Notes: generated by a model not told the origin, from the letters alone. A DNA stretch of 64,000 nucleotides from Nannobrachium achirus (GCA_963921795.1 OY997652.1:61387756-61451755); one strand, 5' to 3'. Positions 38,522 through 44,110 are shown, numbered from the stretch's first letter. Numbers and translations: made by a program.

Positions 38522-39268
38522 TGTGTGTGTGTGTGTGCCTGGTCTGGCCTGGCCTGAACAACAGCGCCCCTCCCTTAACATGTGTGGTCAGAAAAGGTTA
38601 CTGCAGGCTACAGACAGACAGACACGCAGACAGACAGACAGACAGACCCACACACACGGCCACGTATAGGAGCGTTGTGACCACCGCTCAAAAATAAATG
38701 AAAAAAGTTAGAGGAAAAACACAGCCTGCTCACGTATTAGGAGGGTAGTTTGAGTCACCAGAAAAATATAACGGTTGTTTTTAATGAATCTATCATGGTT
38801 AAAATGAAGTTTGAAGTTACAATGGGTGTGTATGTGGAGAGAGGCCCTACCACTGCTCCCTGTTGAAAGTGGAATATCCCTTTAACTCTTTTTTTCTTCT
38901 CGACCCCATCCGTCAAAGGCATGGGCCTGCAGGCGTTCGTGGAGGCCTTCTTCCACCTGGCGGGTCGCCGCTTCAAGTCCCAGACGCTGCGGGACCAGGT
39001 GGTGTCGCTGCTGGAGGTGTGCGAGGCCCAGCTGACGTCGCAGCTGGCCTTTGGCGGCGGAAGCCTGGGTGCGGAGGAGCGACGCTCGCTGAGCTGCAGC
39101 CGGGCGCTGTCGCGCAGCAACAGGACTCAGCAGCAGCAGGGCCTGAGCAACAACCCTAACCCCCAGCTCTACTCCTCCCCCGCCTCCCAGCGCCGCGCCG
39201 CCAGCCAGGACTACCGGCTGCACCAGAGGCTCAAGCCCGCCGCACTCCGCTCCAACGTGGAGAACTGA
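11222..39268 (+). CDS. ttll11: Tubulin polyglutamylase TTLL11-like, 3' nine exons (partial gene)
   Basis: Likely an ATP-dependent ligase adding glutamate side chains to tubulin tails on microtubules (known role of the TTLL polyglutamylases; assignment to TTLL11 is from recalled similarity). Exons: 11222-11355, 21076-21189, 21847-22023, 25127-25411, 26318-26413, 27903-28012, 35924-36148, 37084-37190, 38919-39268, all with AG acceptors and GT donors and matching phases (1/0, 0/0, 0/0, 0/0, 0/0, 0/2, 2/2, 2/1, 1/stop). Together they give about 531 residues plus a stop. TTL-family motifs appear in order: [24 protein letters not shown] (ATP site), [19 protein letters not shown] and LEVNANPS (metal ligands E and N). 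The N-terminal exons of the family are absent: they lie upstream of the window or are not recognisable in the repeat-filled first 11 kb. No frameshift or internal stop was seen. Another TTLL paralogue is possible, but the post-catalytic part ([36 protein letters not shown]) fits TTLL11 best. Confidence 0.87.
11442..11514. repeat. Recurrent hairpin module
   Basis: AAAAATAGC outer stem and GCGCGGCAC/GTGCCGCGC inner stem. Confidence 0.95.
11698..11770. repeat. Recurrent hairpin module
   Basis: Second hairpin of the same hAT-like element; GCGCGGCACT/AGTGCCGCGC inner stem. Confidence 0.95.
11913..12329. mobile_element. Non-autonomous DNA transposon (AGGGGTGGGCGATATGG)
   Basis: Inverted ends AGGGGTGGGCGATATGG and CCATATCGCCCACCCCT; 417 bp; interior rich in ATCGTGATA-type motifs. 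hAT-like ends; no clear target duplication. It is preceded at 11872 by the left end of another family (TAGGGATGGGACGATA). Confidence 0.75.
12715..13200. mobile_element. hAT-like element (CAGTGTTGTTTTTGAC), TTTTAGTCGACTA-rich
   Basis: Ends CAGTGTTGTTTTTGAC and GACAAAATCAACACTG, flanked by atggtcac (12707-12714) and atgggtca (13201-13208), a 7/8 match. It holds a perfect hairpin at 12911-12972. Relatives at 29413, 35489 and 56245. Confidence 0.75.
12911..12972. repeat. Recurrent hairpin module (perfect 29-bp stem)
   Basis: Arms 12911-12939 and 12944-12972 pair without mismatch around a 4-base loop AACG. Outer stem CGCTGAAAATAGC is specific to this host family. Confidence 0.97.
13458..13530. 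repeat. Recurrent hairpin module
   Basis: Inner stem GCGCGGCAC with one broken pair; outer AAAAATAGC. Confidence 0.93.
13660..14535 (-). mobile_element. Reversed 'GCGACCGTAGGTCGC' repeat nested in a hAT-like element
   Basis: Complement of the 10268-10905 and 2988-3835 family, ending GCGACCTACGGTCGCAATT. It includes a (GACT)n tract at about 14440-14475. Confidence 0.75.
15108..15180. repeat. Recurrent hairpin module
   Basis: AAAAATAGCAGATCTACAAG with the complementary right arm; inner left arm partly decayed (GTGTGGCAC). Confidence 0.92.
15250..16540. other. ttll11 intron, low-feature stretch
   Basis: Includes a short imperfect inverted repeat around 15700-15800 (CAGAGAATATT / TTCTCTGTATC) and tRNA-SINE-like sequence near 15380-15420. 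No exon seen. Confidence 0.5.
16547..16588 (+). repeat. (CA)n microsatellite
   Basis: About 20 CA units. Confidence 0.95.
17192..17415 (+). mobile_element. Foldback MITE 'TCGTTGTCGGGTGGAAACC'
   Basis: Left end ATCGTCGTTGTCGGGTGG; the right end, GATACGAGGATTCTGCCC, is diverged. A hairpin sits at the centre (17270-17336). Relatives at 17865, 37276, 41520 and 45658. Confidence 0.7.
17270..17336. repeat. Recurrent hairpin module, CACA variant
   Basis: ACAGCAGATCTACAAGCAC / TGCTTGTAGATCGGCTGT, centre of a 'TCGTTGTCGGG' MITE. Confidence 0.88.
17865..18128 (-). mobile_element. Foldback MITE 'TCGTTGTCGGG', nested
   Basis: Reversed copy: CACTGTCGGACAGAAACC at the left and GGTTTCCACCCGACAACGAC at the right, hairpin at 17968-18048 in the centre. 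Confidence 0.75.
17968..18048. repeat. Recurrent hairpin module, CACA variant
   Basis: TAGTGAAAACAGC outer stem pairs with GCTGTTTTCACTA; inner CACACAACGCCTCG/CGAGGCGTTGTGTG. Confidence 0.95.
18276..18470 (-). other. Unidentified GC-rich segment with an open minus-strand frame
   Basis: On the minus strand it reads [19 protein letters not shown] then [10 protein letters not shown], followed by CAG/GTCAGG that could be a donor. A second frame ends [18 protein letters not shown] and a stop. Composition differs from the AT-rich intron around it. It could be a captured or decayed exon; I do not recognise the protein. Confidence 0.25.
18593..18649. repeat. Recurrent hairpin module, TAGTGGAAAT variant
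   Basis: TAGTGGAAATGGCCGATC and the partly decayed right arm ending ATTTCCACTA. Confidence 0.85.
18841..18895. repeat. Recurrent hairpin module, shortened
   Basis: ATCTGCAAGCTCA / TGAGCTTGCAGAT: both arms carry the same G:C replacement (TGCAAG/CTTGCA instead of TACAAG/CTTGTA). Confidence 0.88.
19452..19775. mobile_element. Partial relative of the AGAGGTGGTGCCA element
   Basis: Shares GGTGGTGCCATAGTTTTGTA and further internal segments, in inverse order, with 19874-20312. Confidence 0.55.
19833..21030. mobile_element. hAT-like element beside ttll11 exon b
   Basis: Ends TTGGGGTGTAAAGATA and TATCGTTACACCCCTA between identical GTAACAAC 8-mers (19825-19832, 21031-21038). Interior is full of ATCGTATCG motifs and holds a nested TTAA-flanked element. 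Confidence 0.85.
19874..20312. mobile_element. piggyBac-like non-autonomous element, nested
   Basis: TTAA then AGAGGTGGTGCCAT at the left, ATGGCACCACCTCT then TTAA at the right. TTAA duplication is the piggyBac hallmark; no transposase. Confidence 0.75.
21076..21189 (+). CDS. ttll11: ttll11 exon b (ATP-grasp nucleotide-binding segment)
   Basis: Acceptor ctgatccag and donor gtatatg flank exactly 38 codons. The translation carries [19 protein letters not shown], the TTL-family ATP-binding lysine and glycine-rich loop. GC-rich with strongly codon-biased third positions, unlike the AT-rich intron. A hAT-like element ends at 21030 and its target duplication at 21038, 37 bp before the exon. Confidence 0.93.
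21247..21319. repeat. Recurrent hairpin module
   Basis: GCGCGGCAC variant in a hAT-like relic. Confidence 0.95.
21672..21732. repeat. Recurrent hairpin module, loop deletion
   Basis: Right inner arm lost (GCGCGGCACC then GTGAGC); outer arms complete. Confidence 0.92.
21847..22023 (+). CDS. ttll11: ttll11 exon c
   Basis: Acceptor cacctgtag and donor gtacgc enclose 59 codons. Motifs are [18 protein letters not shown] and [21 protein letters not shown], the central ATP-grasp strands conserved across TTLLs. The preceding intron ends with a transposon right end (GACGCCCCTG at about 21815-21824), 22 bp before the exon. Confidence 0.93.
22024..22700. other. ttll11 intron with short inverted repeats
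   Basis: Short repeats around AAGCTATCCACCGCGG and GTGGATAGCTTATCAC (22397-22690) and a degenerate hairpin at 22353-22393. Confidence 0.5.
22701..23389. repeat. Long palindromic (foldback) element, ttll11 intron
   Basis: Two ~340-bp arms, near-perfect inverse copies: AGTTGAGTCTCAACCTGAGG at the left, CCTCAGGTTGAGATTCAACT at the right. The centre is TGATGAGTCATCA (23034-23046). Shares centre and inner arms with 56942-57581. Confidence 0.93.
24007..24065 (+). repeat. (AT)n microsatellite
   Basis: About 29 AT units. Confidence 0.97.
24077..24980. mobile_element. DNA transposon with CCAGACTAAACCACAAAC ends
   Basis: Inverted ends CCAGACTAAACCACAAAC and GTTTGTGGTTTACAGTCTGG, flanked by TA on both sides (24075-24076, 24981-24982). 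It is interrupted by a TTAA-flanked element at 24259-24890. Confidence 0.75.
24259..24890. mobile_element. piggyBac-like element, nested
   Basis: TTAA then CTCATTTAGTGCC at the left and GGCACTCAATGAG then TTAA at the right. Interior repeats of CCCGAACTAGTTCGGG. Related to 29646-30321. Confidence 0.8.
25127..25411 (+). CDS. ttll11: ttll11 exon d
   Basis: Acceptor cttcacgcag and donor gtaggg enclose 95 codons in phase 0. The HLTNYSLN motif is followed by [17 protein letters not shown] and [18 protein letters not shown], as in TTLL11-type enzymes. Largest internal exon; no stops. Confidence 0.93.
25879..25956. repeat. Recurrent hairpin module, decayed
   Basis: TTTGAAAATAGCAGAACCAC and complement with several mismatches. 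Confidence 0.8.
26225..26293 (+). repeat. (CT)n microsatellite
   Basis: CT-rich run with a few interruptions, ending 24 bp before the acceptor of exon e. Confidence 0.95.
26318..26413 (+). CDS. ttll11: ttll11 exon e (catalytic metal-binding segment)
   Basis: Acceptor tatcgtcag and donor gtgaga enclose 32 codons. [20 protein letters not shown] followed by [10 protein letters not shown] contains the E-x-N metal-binding motif that closes the ATP-grasp site. A (CT)n microsatellite lies at 26225-26293, close to the acceptor. Confidence 0.93.
26533..26579. repeat. Recurrent hairpin module, left arm deleted inside
   Basis: GCCAAAAATAGCAG then GAGCTTGTAG-TTGGCTATTTTTG. Confidence 0.85.
27720..27902 (+). 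mobile_element. Transposon right end forming the exon f acceptor
   Basis: Matches 37640-38043 through AAGACTGTATCAAGTA, GATATGCAGCTCGGCAAATA and GAATTGATCCCAGTGCATGA to the terminus CCGTCCCATCCCTAG. The terminal AG is the splice acceptor. The left end of the element was not found in the intron. Confidence 0.75.
27903..28012 (+). CDS. ttll11: ttll11 exon f
   Basis: Encodes [20 protein letters not shown] then [17 protein letters not shown], ending in phase 2 before gtaagt. It joins exon e without a gap relative to the family (EHEQE then VAPGV). The acceptor, cccatccctag, is the terminal inverted repeat of a transposon that abuts the exon. Confidence 0.91.
28053..28127. repeat. Recurrent hairpin module with compensatory pair
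   Basis: GATCTACGAGCTCACAACGC pairs with GCGTTGTGAGCTCGTAGATC. The G at 28073 and C at 28107 replace the usual A and T, keeping the pair. Confidence 0.95.
28130..29412. other. ttll11 intron, mostly unassigned
   Basis: Contains tRNA-SINE-like pieces near 28262-28305 (GTCTAACCACTAGGTCACTG) and 29213-29300 (TTGGGAGGTCGTGGCTCAAC). No exon seen. Confidence 0.45.
29458..29559 (+). mobile_element. Short 3'-end retrocopy with poly-A
   Basis: About 100 bp ending ACAATAAAAACTGTTAAAG and an A-run, between repeated AAAATCTCTTGT sequences (to 29457 and to 29573). Target-primed insertion of a 5'-truncated transcript, probably a LINE tail. Confidence 0.65.
29646..30321. mobile_element. piggyBac-like insert inside the Penelope-like element
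   Basis: TTAA then CTGATTGAGTGCC at the left and GGCACAAGAAGGG then TTAA at the right. Removing it restores TTTATTTAAGAGTCTTTTT, matching the inverted terminal copy at 33150-33170, so the insertion was precise. Confidence 0.85.
30688..32984. mobile_element. hAT-like insert inside the Penelope-like element
   Basis: Ends CAGAGATGGGAAGTAAC and GTACTTTTCCCATCTCTG between identical GTAATAGC 8-mers (30680-30687, 32985-32992). 2297 bp, no recognisable transposase. It carries a degenerate hairpin at 30998-31062. Confidence 0.92.
30998..31062. repeat. Recurrent hairpin module, decayed
   Basis: AATAGCAGACCTACAAGCTC with a partly matching right arm, inside the hAT-like insert. Confidence 0.75.
33644..34012. 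mobile_element. hAT-like element (CAGTGGTGTAAAGTAAC)
   Basis: Rich in AAGTACTTTT-type motifs. Flanked by CTGGCAGT 8-mers at 33636-33643 and 34013-34020. Right terminus diverged. Confidence 0.75.
34163..34355 (+). repeat. C-run and (CA)n/(GT)n microsatellite cluster
   Basis: A C homopolymer, CA units, GT units (about 34266-34282), then about 33 CA units to 34355. The GT followed by CA block can fold back on itself. Confidence 0.95.
34683..34725. repeat. Recurrent hairpin module, left arm only
   Basis: TGAAAATAGCCGGCCTCCAAG then CTCACAACGC; right arm absent. Confidence 0.7.
34780..35287 (+). mobile_element. LINE (L2/CR1-type) 3' end
   Basis: A frame reads ALPKAIKEC and [16 protein letters not shown], like the C-terminus of L2/CR1 reverse transcriptase proteins, followed by an untranslated tail ending in ATCAATCA repeats. 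The same tail occurs at 4372-4500 and 8346-8474. Confidence 0.6.
35489..35866. mobile_element. hAT-like element (CAGTGTTGTTTTTGAC) beside exon g
   Basis: Same family as 12715-13200; flanks gtacactg (35481-35488) and ctacactg (35867-35874), 7/8 match. It holds half of a hairpin (35725-35769) and ends 57 bp before exon g. Confidence 0.7.
35725..35769. repeat. Recurrent hairpin module, left arm only
   Basis: GTGCTGAAAATAGCCGATC and TACAAGCTCACAATGCGTCG. Confidence 0.85.
35924..36148 (+). CDS. ttll11: ttll11 exon g
   Basis: Acceptor ataacacag and donor gtgagc; phase 2 in and out. The first ~25 residues are an acidic, poorly conserved linker ([12 protein letters not shown]). Then come [20 protein letters not shown] and [18 protein letters not shown], the TTLL11-like post-catalytic helices. 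A hAT-like element ends at about 35866, with its target duplication at 35867-35874. Confidence 0.9.
36183..36972. repeat. Long inverted-repeat element in ttll11 intron
   Basis: Arms of about 145 bp: CACCGGTGTCAGGCGTATTC and GCCTCCATGCATTTGGTCC at the left, with complementary sequence to GCGCTGGTGACCGTCTCC at the right. The spacer is about 500 bp. Arms share the CCTATGTTTTTTTCGCCT-like motif. Confidence 0.75.
37084..37190 (+). CDS. ttll11: ttll11 exon h
   Basis: Acceptor ttgttgtag and donor gtaaca. Phase 2 in, phase 1 out, encoding [20 protein letters not shown] then [15 protein letters not shown]. The donor is followed at once by a (CA)n run of roughly 70 bp, so the 5' end of this intron is highly length-variable sequence. 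Confidence 0.9.
37192..37259 (+). repeat. (CA)n microsatellite at exon h donor
   Basis: Uninterrupted CA units starting within the donor region. Confidence 0.97.
37276..37549 (+). mobile_element. Foldback MITE 'TCGTTGTCGGG'
   Basis: ATATCGTCGTTGTCGGGTGG at the left and TGCCCGACAGCGACGATAT at the right. The hairpin 37352-37444 is in the centre. Confidence 0.8.
37352..37444. repeat. Recurrent hairpin module, CACA variant
   Basis: TAGTGAAAACAGCCGATC stem; the inner CGCCTTGC/GCAAGGCG pair differs from sister copies (CGCCTCGC) in both arms. The right arm also has a 12-bp repeat (GTTGTGTGCTGC). Confidence 0.93.
37859..37929. repeat. Recurrent hairpin module
   Basis: GCCAAAAAATAGC / GCAATTTTTTGGC outer stem; CAACGCG/CGCGTTG inner stem. 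Confidence 0.92.
38044..38880. other. Last ttll11 intron with an inverted repeat and microsatellites
   Basis: Left block 38095-38430 (GATATTTCACTTTC, CCTCTTAATATGTGAGCAGG, ACCACCGCTC-type) is the inverse of 38680-38885 (GAGCGGTGGT-type, CCTGCTCACGTATTAGGAGG, GAAAGTGGAATATCCC). Between lie a C-run (38443-38467) and (GT)n (38476-38538). Confidence 0.6.
38919..39268 (+). CDS. ttll11: ttll11 terminal exon
   Basis: Acceptor ccgtcaaag. Encodes [20 protein letters not shown] and a helix [17 protein letters not shown] low-complexity basic and polar tail of about 70 residues follows (QQQQ, serine- and arginine-rich), ending SNVEN and tga at 39266-39268. The start of the exon matches the conserved TTLL11 C-terminal block; the tail shows no domain I recognise. 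Confidence 0.9.
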
Positions 39269-39306
39269 GTTAGAAGAGAGAGAGAGAGGGTAGGGGGGCC
39301 TGTCTC

Positions 39307-39781
39307 CAAGGGGCGTCACAAGGGGAGCGAAAGTGGGACTGAGTTACTAGGGCCCAAGGTGGAGGGGGCCTTAATTATTTGATACTTTAGCTATTTTTGA
39401 AAAGTCGTGAACATTTGTGAAAATCTTTAAATATGTCTTTTTTTTAAGCGAACATTTTAACCCAAATGTTGCTTCTGGGGGGTCCCTGGAACGAAATATT
39501 TTGAGATGGGGGTCCGTAGCCAAATACATTTGGGGGGTCCTTCACATTTGAGCACCACTGACATAGAAACGTAGGTTTTTCGAAAAACCTTGGAAGGATT
39601 TGAAATATTCAGACTCCGCAAACATGTTCACGATTTTTCAAAAATGGCAGATCTACAGGCTCGCAGCGCTGCACTCTGTGCCGCGCTGTGAGCTTGTATA
39701 TCTGCTATTTTTCAGTAGTTAAAGCACAAAATGTGAGTGAATCCTTGTAACCAGGGCCCAGAATTTGGTGCAACACCCCTG
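39307..39781 (-). mobile_element. hAT-like element in presumed ttll11 3' UTR
   Basis: Starts CAAGGGGCGTCACAAGG and ends with the inverse, GGTGCAACACCCCTG. It is a reversed copy of the family at 11370-11851 and 13384-15241, and carries one of the recurrent hairpins (39640-39713). It begins 39 bp after the ttll11 stop codon, so it probably lies in the 3' UTR. Flanking 8-mers agree only partly. Confidence 0.65.
39640..39713. repeat. Recurrent hairpin module in presumed 3' UTR
   Basis: AAAAATGGCAGATCTACAGG with complement; would be transcribed if in the ttll11 mRNA. Confidence 0.88.
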
Positions 39782-39995
39782 CCTCCCACCTGGCGATCTA
39801 ACCCTCCACCCCCTGCCCTGGTCTTGTCCAGAGGGGGCTTGGGAGATTAAAGCCTACATCTTGGCTCTATGGGGGCTTGGGCCACACTGGCTGACCTGCT
39901 GGAACTATTATCAGCTTGTTGCTTTCTCCTCCAGAGGAGGAATATACAGTATGTCCACAGGAACTATTTTGGGGGAGTGGGGGGGGCGGACATTC

Positions 39996-40074
39996 AGCCA
40001 AAATTGCTGATCTACAAGCTCACAAGAGCTCGAAAGAGTTTGTGGGCATGTACAGTAGATCGGCTGTTTTCAGC
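39996..40074. repeat. Recurrent hairpin module, decayed
   Basis: GCCAAAATTGCTGATCTAC with right arm GTAGATCGGCTGTTTTCAGC. Confidence 0.8.
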
Positions 40075-40112
40075 AAAAGAAGGAATTTGGTGTTGAGGCG
40101 AAAAAGAGAGAA

Positions 40113-40127
40113 AATAAATCAAATAAA
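40113..40127 (+). promoter_or_regulatory. Two AATAAA motifs, candidate ttll11 polyadenylation signals
   Basis: AATAAA occurs at 40113-40118 and 40122-40127, about 850 bp past the ttll11 stop. They are the first closely paired signals downstream. Position only; no transcript evidence, and the intervening sequence is largely transposon. Confidence 0.3.
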
Positions 40128-40139
40128 GGTGCTGACCTA

Positions 40140-40480
40140 GTATAGAGCCCTGGGGGACCCCGGTCAACAATGTGGGTTCAAAAGACATTGTTTTTTTTTT
40201 TTTTTTTACAACAAGGGCTCATATTATCGTAATTAGAGAAAAGAAAAGATGAGTGTTAAAATGTTTTCATTTTCTGCTTTCTATCGTTTTAGGGATTTTG
40301 AATTTAGTGGGTGGGGGCATCCGTACAAGTGGCAAAATATTTATTTTTAGACACAATATGCCGGCGATTTCTTTATTACTGTTTACAGCAACACTTTTAG
40401 CCCCCATAAGTCACATCTGCCCATGAAGGATTGCGGTGCATCTTGGGAATGGGCTTATTGCGTCTAAAATTTTACAATTT
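40140..40480. other. Intergenic stretch, no gene seen
   Basis: A T-run at about 40190-40207. The sequence around 40201-40330 recurs inverted near 41276-41420 (AGAAAAGAAAAGATGAGTGT / ACACTCATCTTTTTCTTTTC), enclosing the LINE-2 fragments. Confidence 0.5.
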
Positions 40481-40560
40481 AGGCATTTAGCAGACACTCT
40501 TAATCCAGAGCGATTTAGCTAAGTAATACATGAACATCAATACATCAAATGTGTAGACAT
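40480..40560 (+). mobile_element. Fragment of a common fish repeat
   Basis: GCATTTAGCAGACACTCTTA then ATCCAGAGCGATTTAG, a sequence very widespread in teleost genomes as part of SINE/LINE tails. Confidence 0.5.
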
Positions 40561-40889
40561 AGTAATCTAAGAAAAAATAAACGTAGGCCTAGGTAGACCT
40601 ATAGCGCCTATTCAGTATTTTTCTTTTAATAAAAACCCAGTGTATGATCAATGAGGGTAGGCAAGTGCTACGGTAAGTGCTATGGGCTAAGGCATAGTCT
40701 GAAGAGATGAGTCTTAAGACCACGGTGGAAGCTATAGGGAGTGAGTCTGCCATTCTTAGTGCTTCAATTTGGGGCCAGGAGGGCAAAGAGTCTAGAACGA
40801 GTGGATTGTTTTCCTGGGGGATTTTAGCGAGGGTACTGTGCGAGATGATCTGAGTTAACGGGTGGGGTTGTAAGGTTTTGGAGGTAAAC

Positions 40890-41047
40890 TTAAGCCTCTC
40901 CAACTGATCCAAAATTCTGCGGCACAAGTAGTGGTCTTCAACCAGCCTACATTCTTGTTTCCCCCCTTCTCTGCTCCCTCCACTGGCTCCCGGTTGCTGC
41001 CCGCACAGAGAACAAAACACTGATGCTGGCCTTCAAAGCAGCCAAAG
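40890..41047 (+). mobile_element. LINE-2-type reverse transcriptase fragment
   Basis: A frame reads LQLIQNSAAQVVVFNQPT. Further on, with a shift, comes LHWLPVAARTENKTLMLAFK, the characteristic L2 C-terminal segment. It meets an inverted relative at about 41047. Confidence 0.65.
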
Positions 41048-41270
41048 GTACGGCCACTTGTGCCACAGAATTTTGGATCAGTTGGAGGGGATTAATTGCA
41101 CATGCCGGGAGGCCAGTGAGGAGAGAGTTACAGTATTCGACTTTTGATATGACTGATGTCTGGATGAGGAGCTGGGCAATGTGTGCCTTGAATGAGTGCT
41201 GGCTGTCCATGACCACACCAAAGTTCTTAGCATTGGAACCGAAGTCACCAAGTATTTGTCTAAAAAAGAA
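41047..41270 (-). mobile_element. Inverted LINE-2-type fragment
   Basis: Minus strand reads ISKVEYCNSLLTGLPACAIN then PLQLIQNSVAQVAV, matching the same L2 region as 40890-41047 in the opposite orientation. Confidence 0.65.
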
Positions 41271-41479
41271 TATTTAGCCACTTGTACGCATGCCCCACCC
41301 ACCAAAATCAAACTAATTAAAATTGCTGAAACGAAAGAAAGCAGTAAATGAAAACATTTGAACACTCATCTTTTTCTTTTCTCTAATTACAATCTAAAAT
41401 ATGAACCCTTGTTTTAAGAAATAACAAAGTTGGTTCTCAACCTTTTCAGCCCGCGACCCCCAAAATAATCATATATTAA

Positions 41480-41957
41480 CTATATTATATTTTGGGGGCT
41501 TGGGCGGCCATCAAACTAAATCATCACTGTCGGGCAGAAACCTTGTATCTCCAAGTTTCAAATATGTAAATTTCTTCGCAATGCAAAGCCCTGCTTCATC
41601 ATACAAGGCCGTCGCACAAAAGTAGTGAAAACAGCAGATCTACAAGCACACAACGCCTCGCACCTCGCGGTGCGAGGCGTTGTGTGCTTGTAGATCGGCT
41701 GTTTTCACTAGTTTAAATATTTTTTTAAATGATAAACACAAAACAAATGGTTTTGGACGTACAAGGTTTCCACCCGACAACGACAAAATATAACTCATGT
41801 AATTGGCCCACTGGCTTGTCACTTGTCATGATCTGAAATGGCAAATCTTTTGAGTAGCAGCAGCGCTATAGAGAGAGAGATCTCTCTCTATAGCACGCAA
41901 TGAGGGCCTCTCCAACTATTTTTCCCAGGCTGAATCAGGGGCCCAGCACGTCCCTGG
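41480..41957 (-). mobile_element. Truncated hAT-like element of the CCAGCACGTCCCTG family
   Basis: Right end GGGGCCCAGCACGTCCCTGG and internal 'TCGTTGTCGGG' MITE (41520-41790, reversed) match 17718-18267. The left terminus is missing. Confidence 0.65.
41623..41710. repeat. Recurrent hairpin module, CACA variant
   Basis: Full 'TAGTGAAAACAGC' stem with an enlarged GCCTCGCAC/GTGCGAGGC inner stem. Confidence 0.95.
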
Positions 41958-42153
41958 TCCTTGTTCAGAAAGCCTTATGGATTTTTACCTTCAGGTCAGC
42001 GTGCTTCCTTCCATCTTTATCAAGCAATCTCCCACAGGGCTGCCACGATTATTTGACATGACGATTGATTGTCACATGCACATGGCAGATATGACACATA
42101 ACCGAAATATACGAAGAACAGATATCTGACAACTTCATACTTAAAAAAGAACA

Positions 42154-42256
42154 TAGTGAAAATAGCCGATCTACAAGTTTCAAAAATAGTGGAAATAGCC
42201 AATCCACAAGCTCACAACGCATCGCAATACGGCCTGTTGTGAGCTTGTAGATCTTT
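42154..42256. repeat. Two overlapping hairpin left arms with one right arm
   Basis: TAGTGAAAATAGCCGATC and TAGTGGAAATAGCCAATCC share a single right arm GTTGTGAGCTTGTAGATC. Confidence 0.8.
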
Positions 42257-42361
42257 CAACATTATGCGATTATGTCAAATTATTGCGATTAGACGATTAT
42301 GTAATAATTGTGACAGGGCTAATCTCCCGGGACAATCATGATACACACACTAATATGTATT

Positions 42362-42362
<1 letters not shown>

Positions 42363-42413
<51 letters not shown>
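42363..42413 (+). repeat. (CA)n microsatellite
   Basis: About 25 CA units. Confidence 0.96.
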
Positions 42414-42416
<3 letters not shown>

Positions 42417-42790
42417 ACCTTCAGGGATTACTATAGAAGTTAACTTAACTGTAACTGTTTTACTTGCACACACATGCACTTGCACAATACACATTATGCA
42501 CTTAATATACCTAAATGTGTGTATGTGGGCATCCTGAAACGTGTGTGTTATAATGTTTGGAGGATTTGCGCAATATCTTTACGAACCATTACATTTAAGG
42601 GTGCTCCGAATTCCTGGTTTCTGACCGGTCCCCATCGATCTAAATCGGACAATTCTCCCTCCAATTGACTCGATCACCGGTCGCCAAATTACCCGATCTA
42701 AGATGCCGATCTTTTAGGAGTGAGCTGCACCGAACCCATTTAGAACGGGTACACATTATTGTGTATCATTATTTTATGCTTTAACTATTG

Positions 42791-42863
42791 AAAAATAGCA
42801 GATATACAAGCTCACAGCTCGGCACTCGGTGCCGCGCTGCGAGCTTGTAGATCTGCTATTTTT
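42791..42863. repeat. Recurrent hairpin module
   Basis: AAAAATAGCAGATATACAAG with GGCACTCGGTGCC loop stem. Confidence 0.93.
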
Positions 42864-43218
42864 TTAAAATCGTGAAAATTAGAATTTTGACCCGATTCTA
42901 TTAGTGTCTTTTGAATCCTAAGATTTTTTTGAAAAAACAATGTTTCTATGTCAGCAATCTGGCTTAGCCATCGTCAAAGAAAAGGTCCTTTTCACTTAAC
43001 TGAAGCTCAGTTAGTCTGTTCTTGAGAGACTACTGTGTCAGTGGTTCTCAAACCTTTTCATGTGAAGGACCCCCAAAATGATATGTATTTGGCCACGGAC
43101 CCCCATCTCAAAATATCTAGTTCCAGGGACCACCCAGAAGCAACATTTGATTTACAAACGTTCGCTTTGAAAATACATATACATATTCAAAGATTTGCAC
43201 ACATTTTCACGACTTTTT

Positions 43219-43293
43219 CAAAAATAGCAGATCTACAAGCTCGCAGCGCGGCACTCGGTGCCGCGCTGTGAGCTTGTATATCTGCTCTTTTTC
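43219..43293. repeat. Recurrent hairpin module
   Basis: AAAAATAGCAGATCTACAAG with GCGCGGCACTCGGTGCCGCGC. Confidence 0.94.
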
Positions 43294-43639
43294 ACTGGTT
43301 AAAGCATTCAATAATTCTAGGCTTAAATGGGTATTAAGTGGTATGAAAGTCAATTGGGTATAACTTCACATTTCATCAAACGCGCTACTTTCGCTGTTCA
43401 TCGCGCAAAACATAGTATTGTAGGGAAGTGCATTTCTGTTGGCCAACCCAGGGGTAACCTCCTCCTCCGCCATTATCACGCGCCATGGGTTCCCACCGCA
43501 GATTTCACATGGAATTTTTTTGCAATGGGTTCTGGATAAATAAATAAAAAAAAGCTATGTTGCAAACAAAGTTTTTTTTTTTTGTGTATTCTTTATTTTT
43601 TTATAATCTTTATATTTTTCATGTTTGACACTGTCAAAG

Positions 43640-44110
43640 CATTGTGGATTCTCAGTTCTGGACTAGCCTTGGGGTCCCTTCACTTTTCGGGGTTTGATCC
43701 GGTCGGGAGCGGAAACCACTCTACGTCATGTTGTAGTCCTAGACGGACTACACTTTGGCTGGAACTATCAAACCAGATTCAGGTTTAACCCAAAATATTC
43801 CCCTGCGCTCAAAGACATACTTTCAGGGCCTACCTAATAAACCCCTTGATGCGAAGTAGTTTTGCTTTTGAAAATTTAGTTTGGTATATGCATCTTTTAG
43901 TCCAACTCGTAGCAACTGGCAAGACTACACTAGGCTACTCGAGCATTTTAATAGGGATTGGGGAAACAAACGGAGGGAACCAAAACAATGCGACGCAGCT
44001 TCTTCTGCTTGTGGTTTCCACCTAGACCGGATCAAACGGCCCGTTGTTAACGACCAGGCTTTCTTGGGGGAAAGCCTGGTGAAGCGAGGTTAGTTCTGGA
44101 CAACCGCCAG
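43640..44110. repeat. Inverted repeat with GTTTGATCCGGTC arms
   Basis: GGTTTGATCCGGTCGGGAG then GGAAACC at the left and GGTTTCCACCTAGACCGGATC at the right. Interior unassigned. Confidence 0.45.

Larger units (their letters stand above)
42760..43325. mobile_element. Relative of the two-hairpin hAT-like family
   Basis: Parallels 21225-21770 through both hairpins (42791-42863, 43219-43293), CAGCAATCTGGC-TAGCCATCG and TGAAGGACCCCCAAAATGAT. Outer ends diverge. Confidence 0.6.

Noticed and set aside
38882..39319. 145-codon minus-strand frame over the last ttll11 exon
   Set aside because: Antisense shadow of the GC-rich coding exon; the + strand matches the TTLL11 C-terminus and has correct splice phases.
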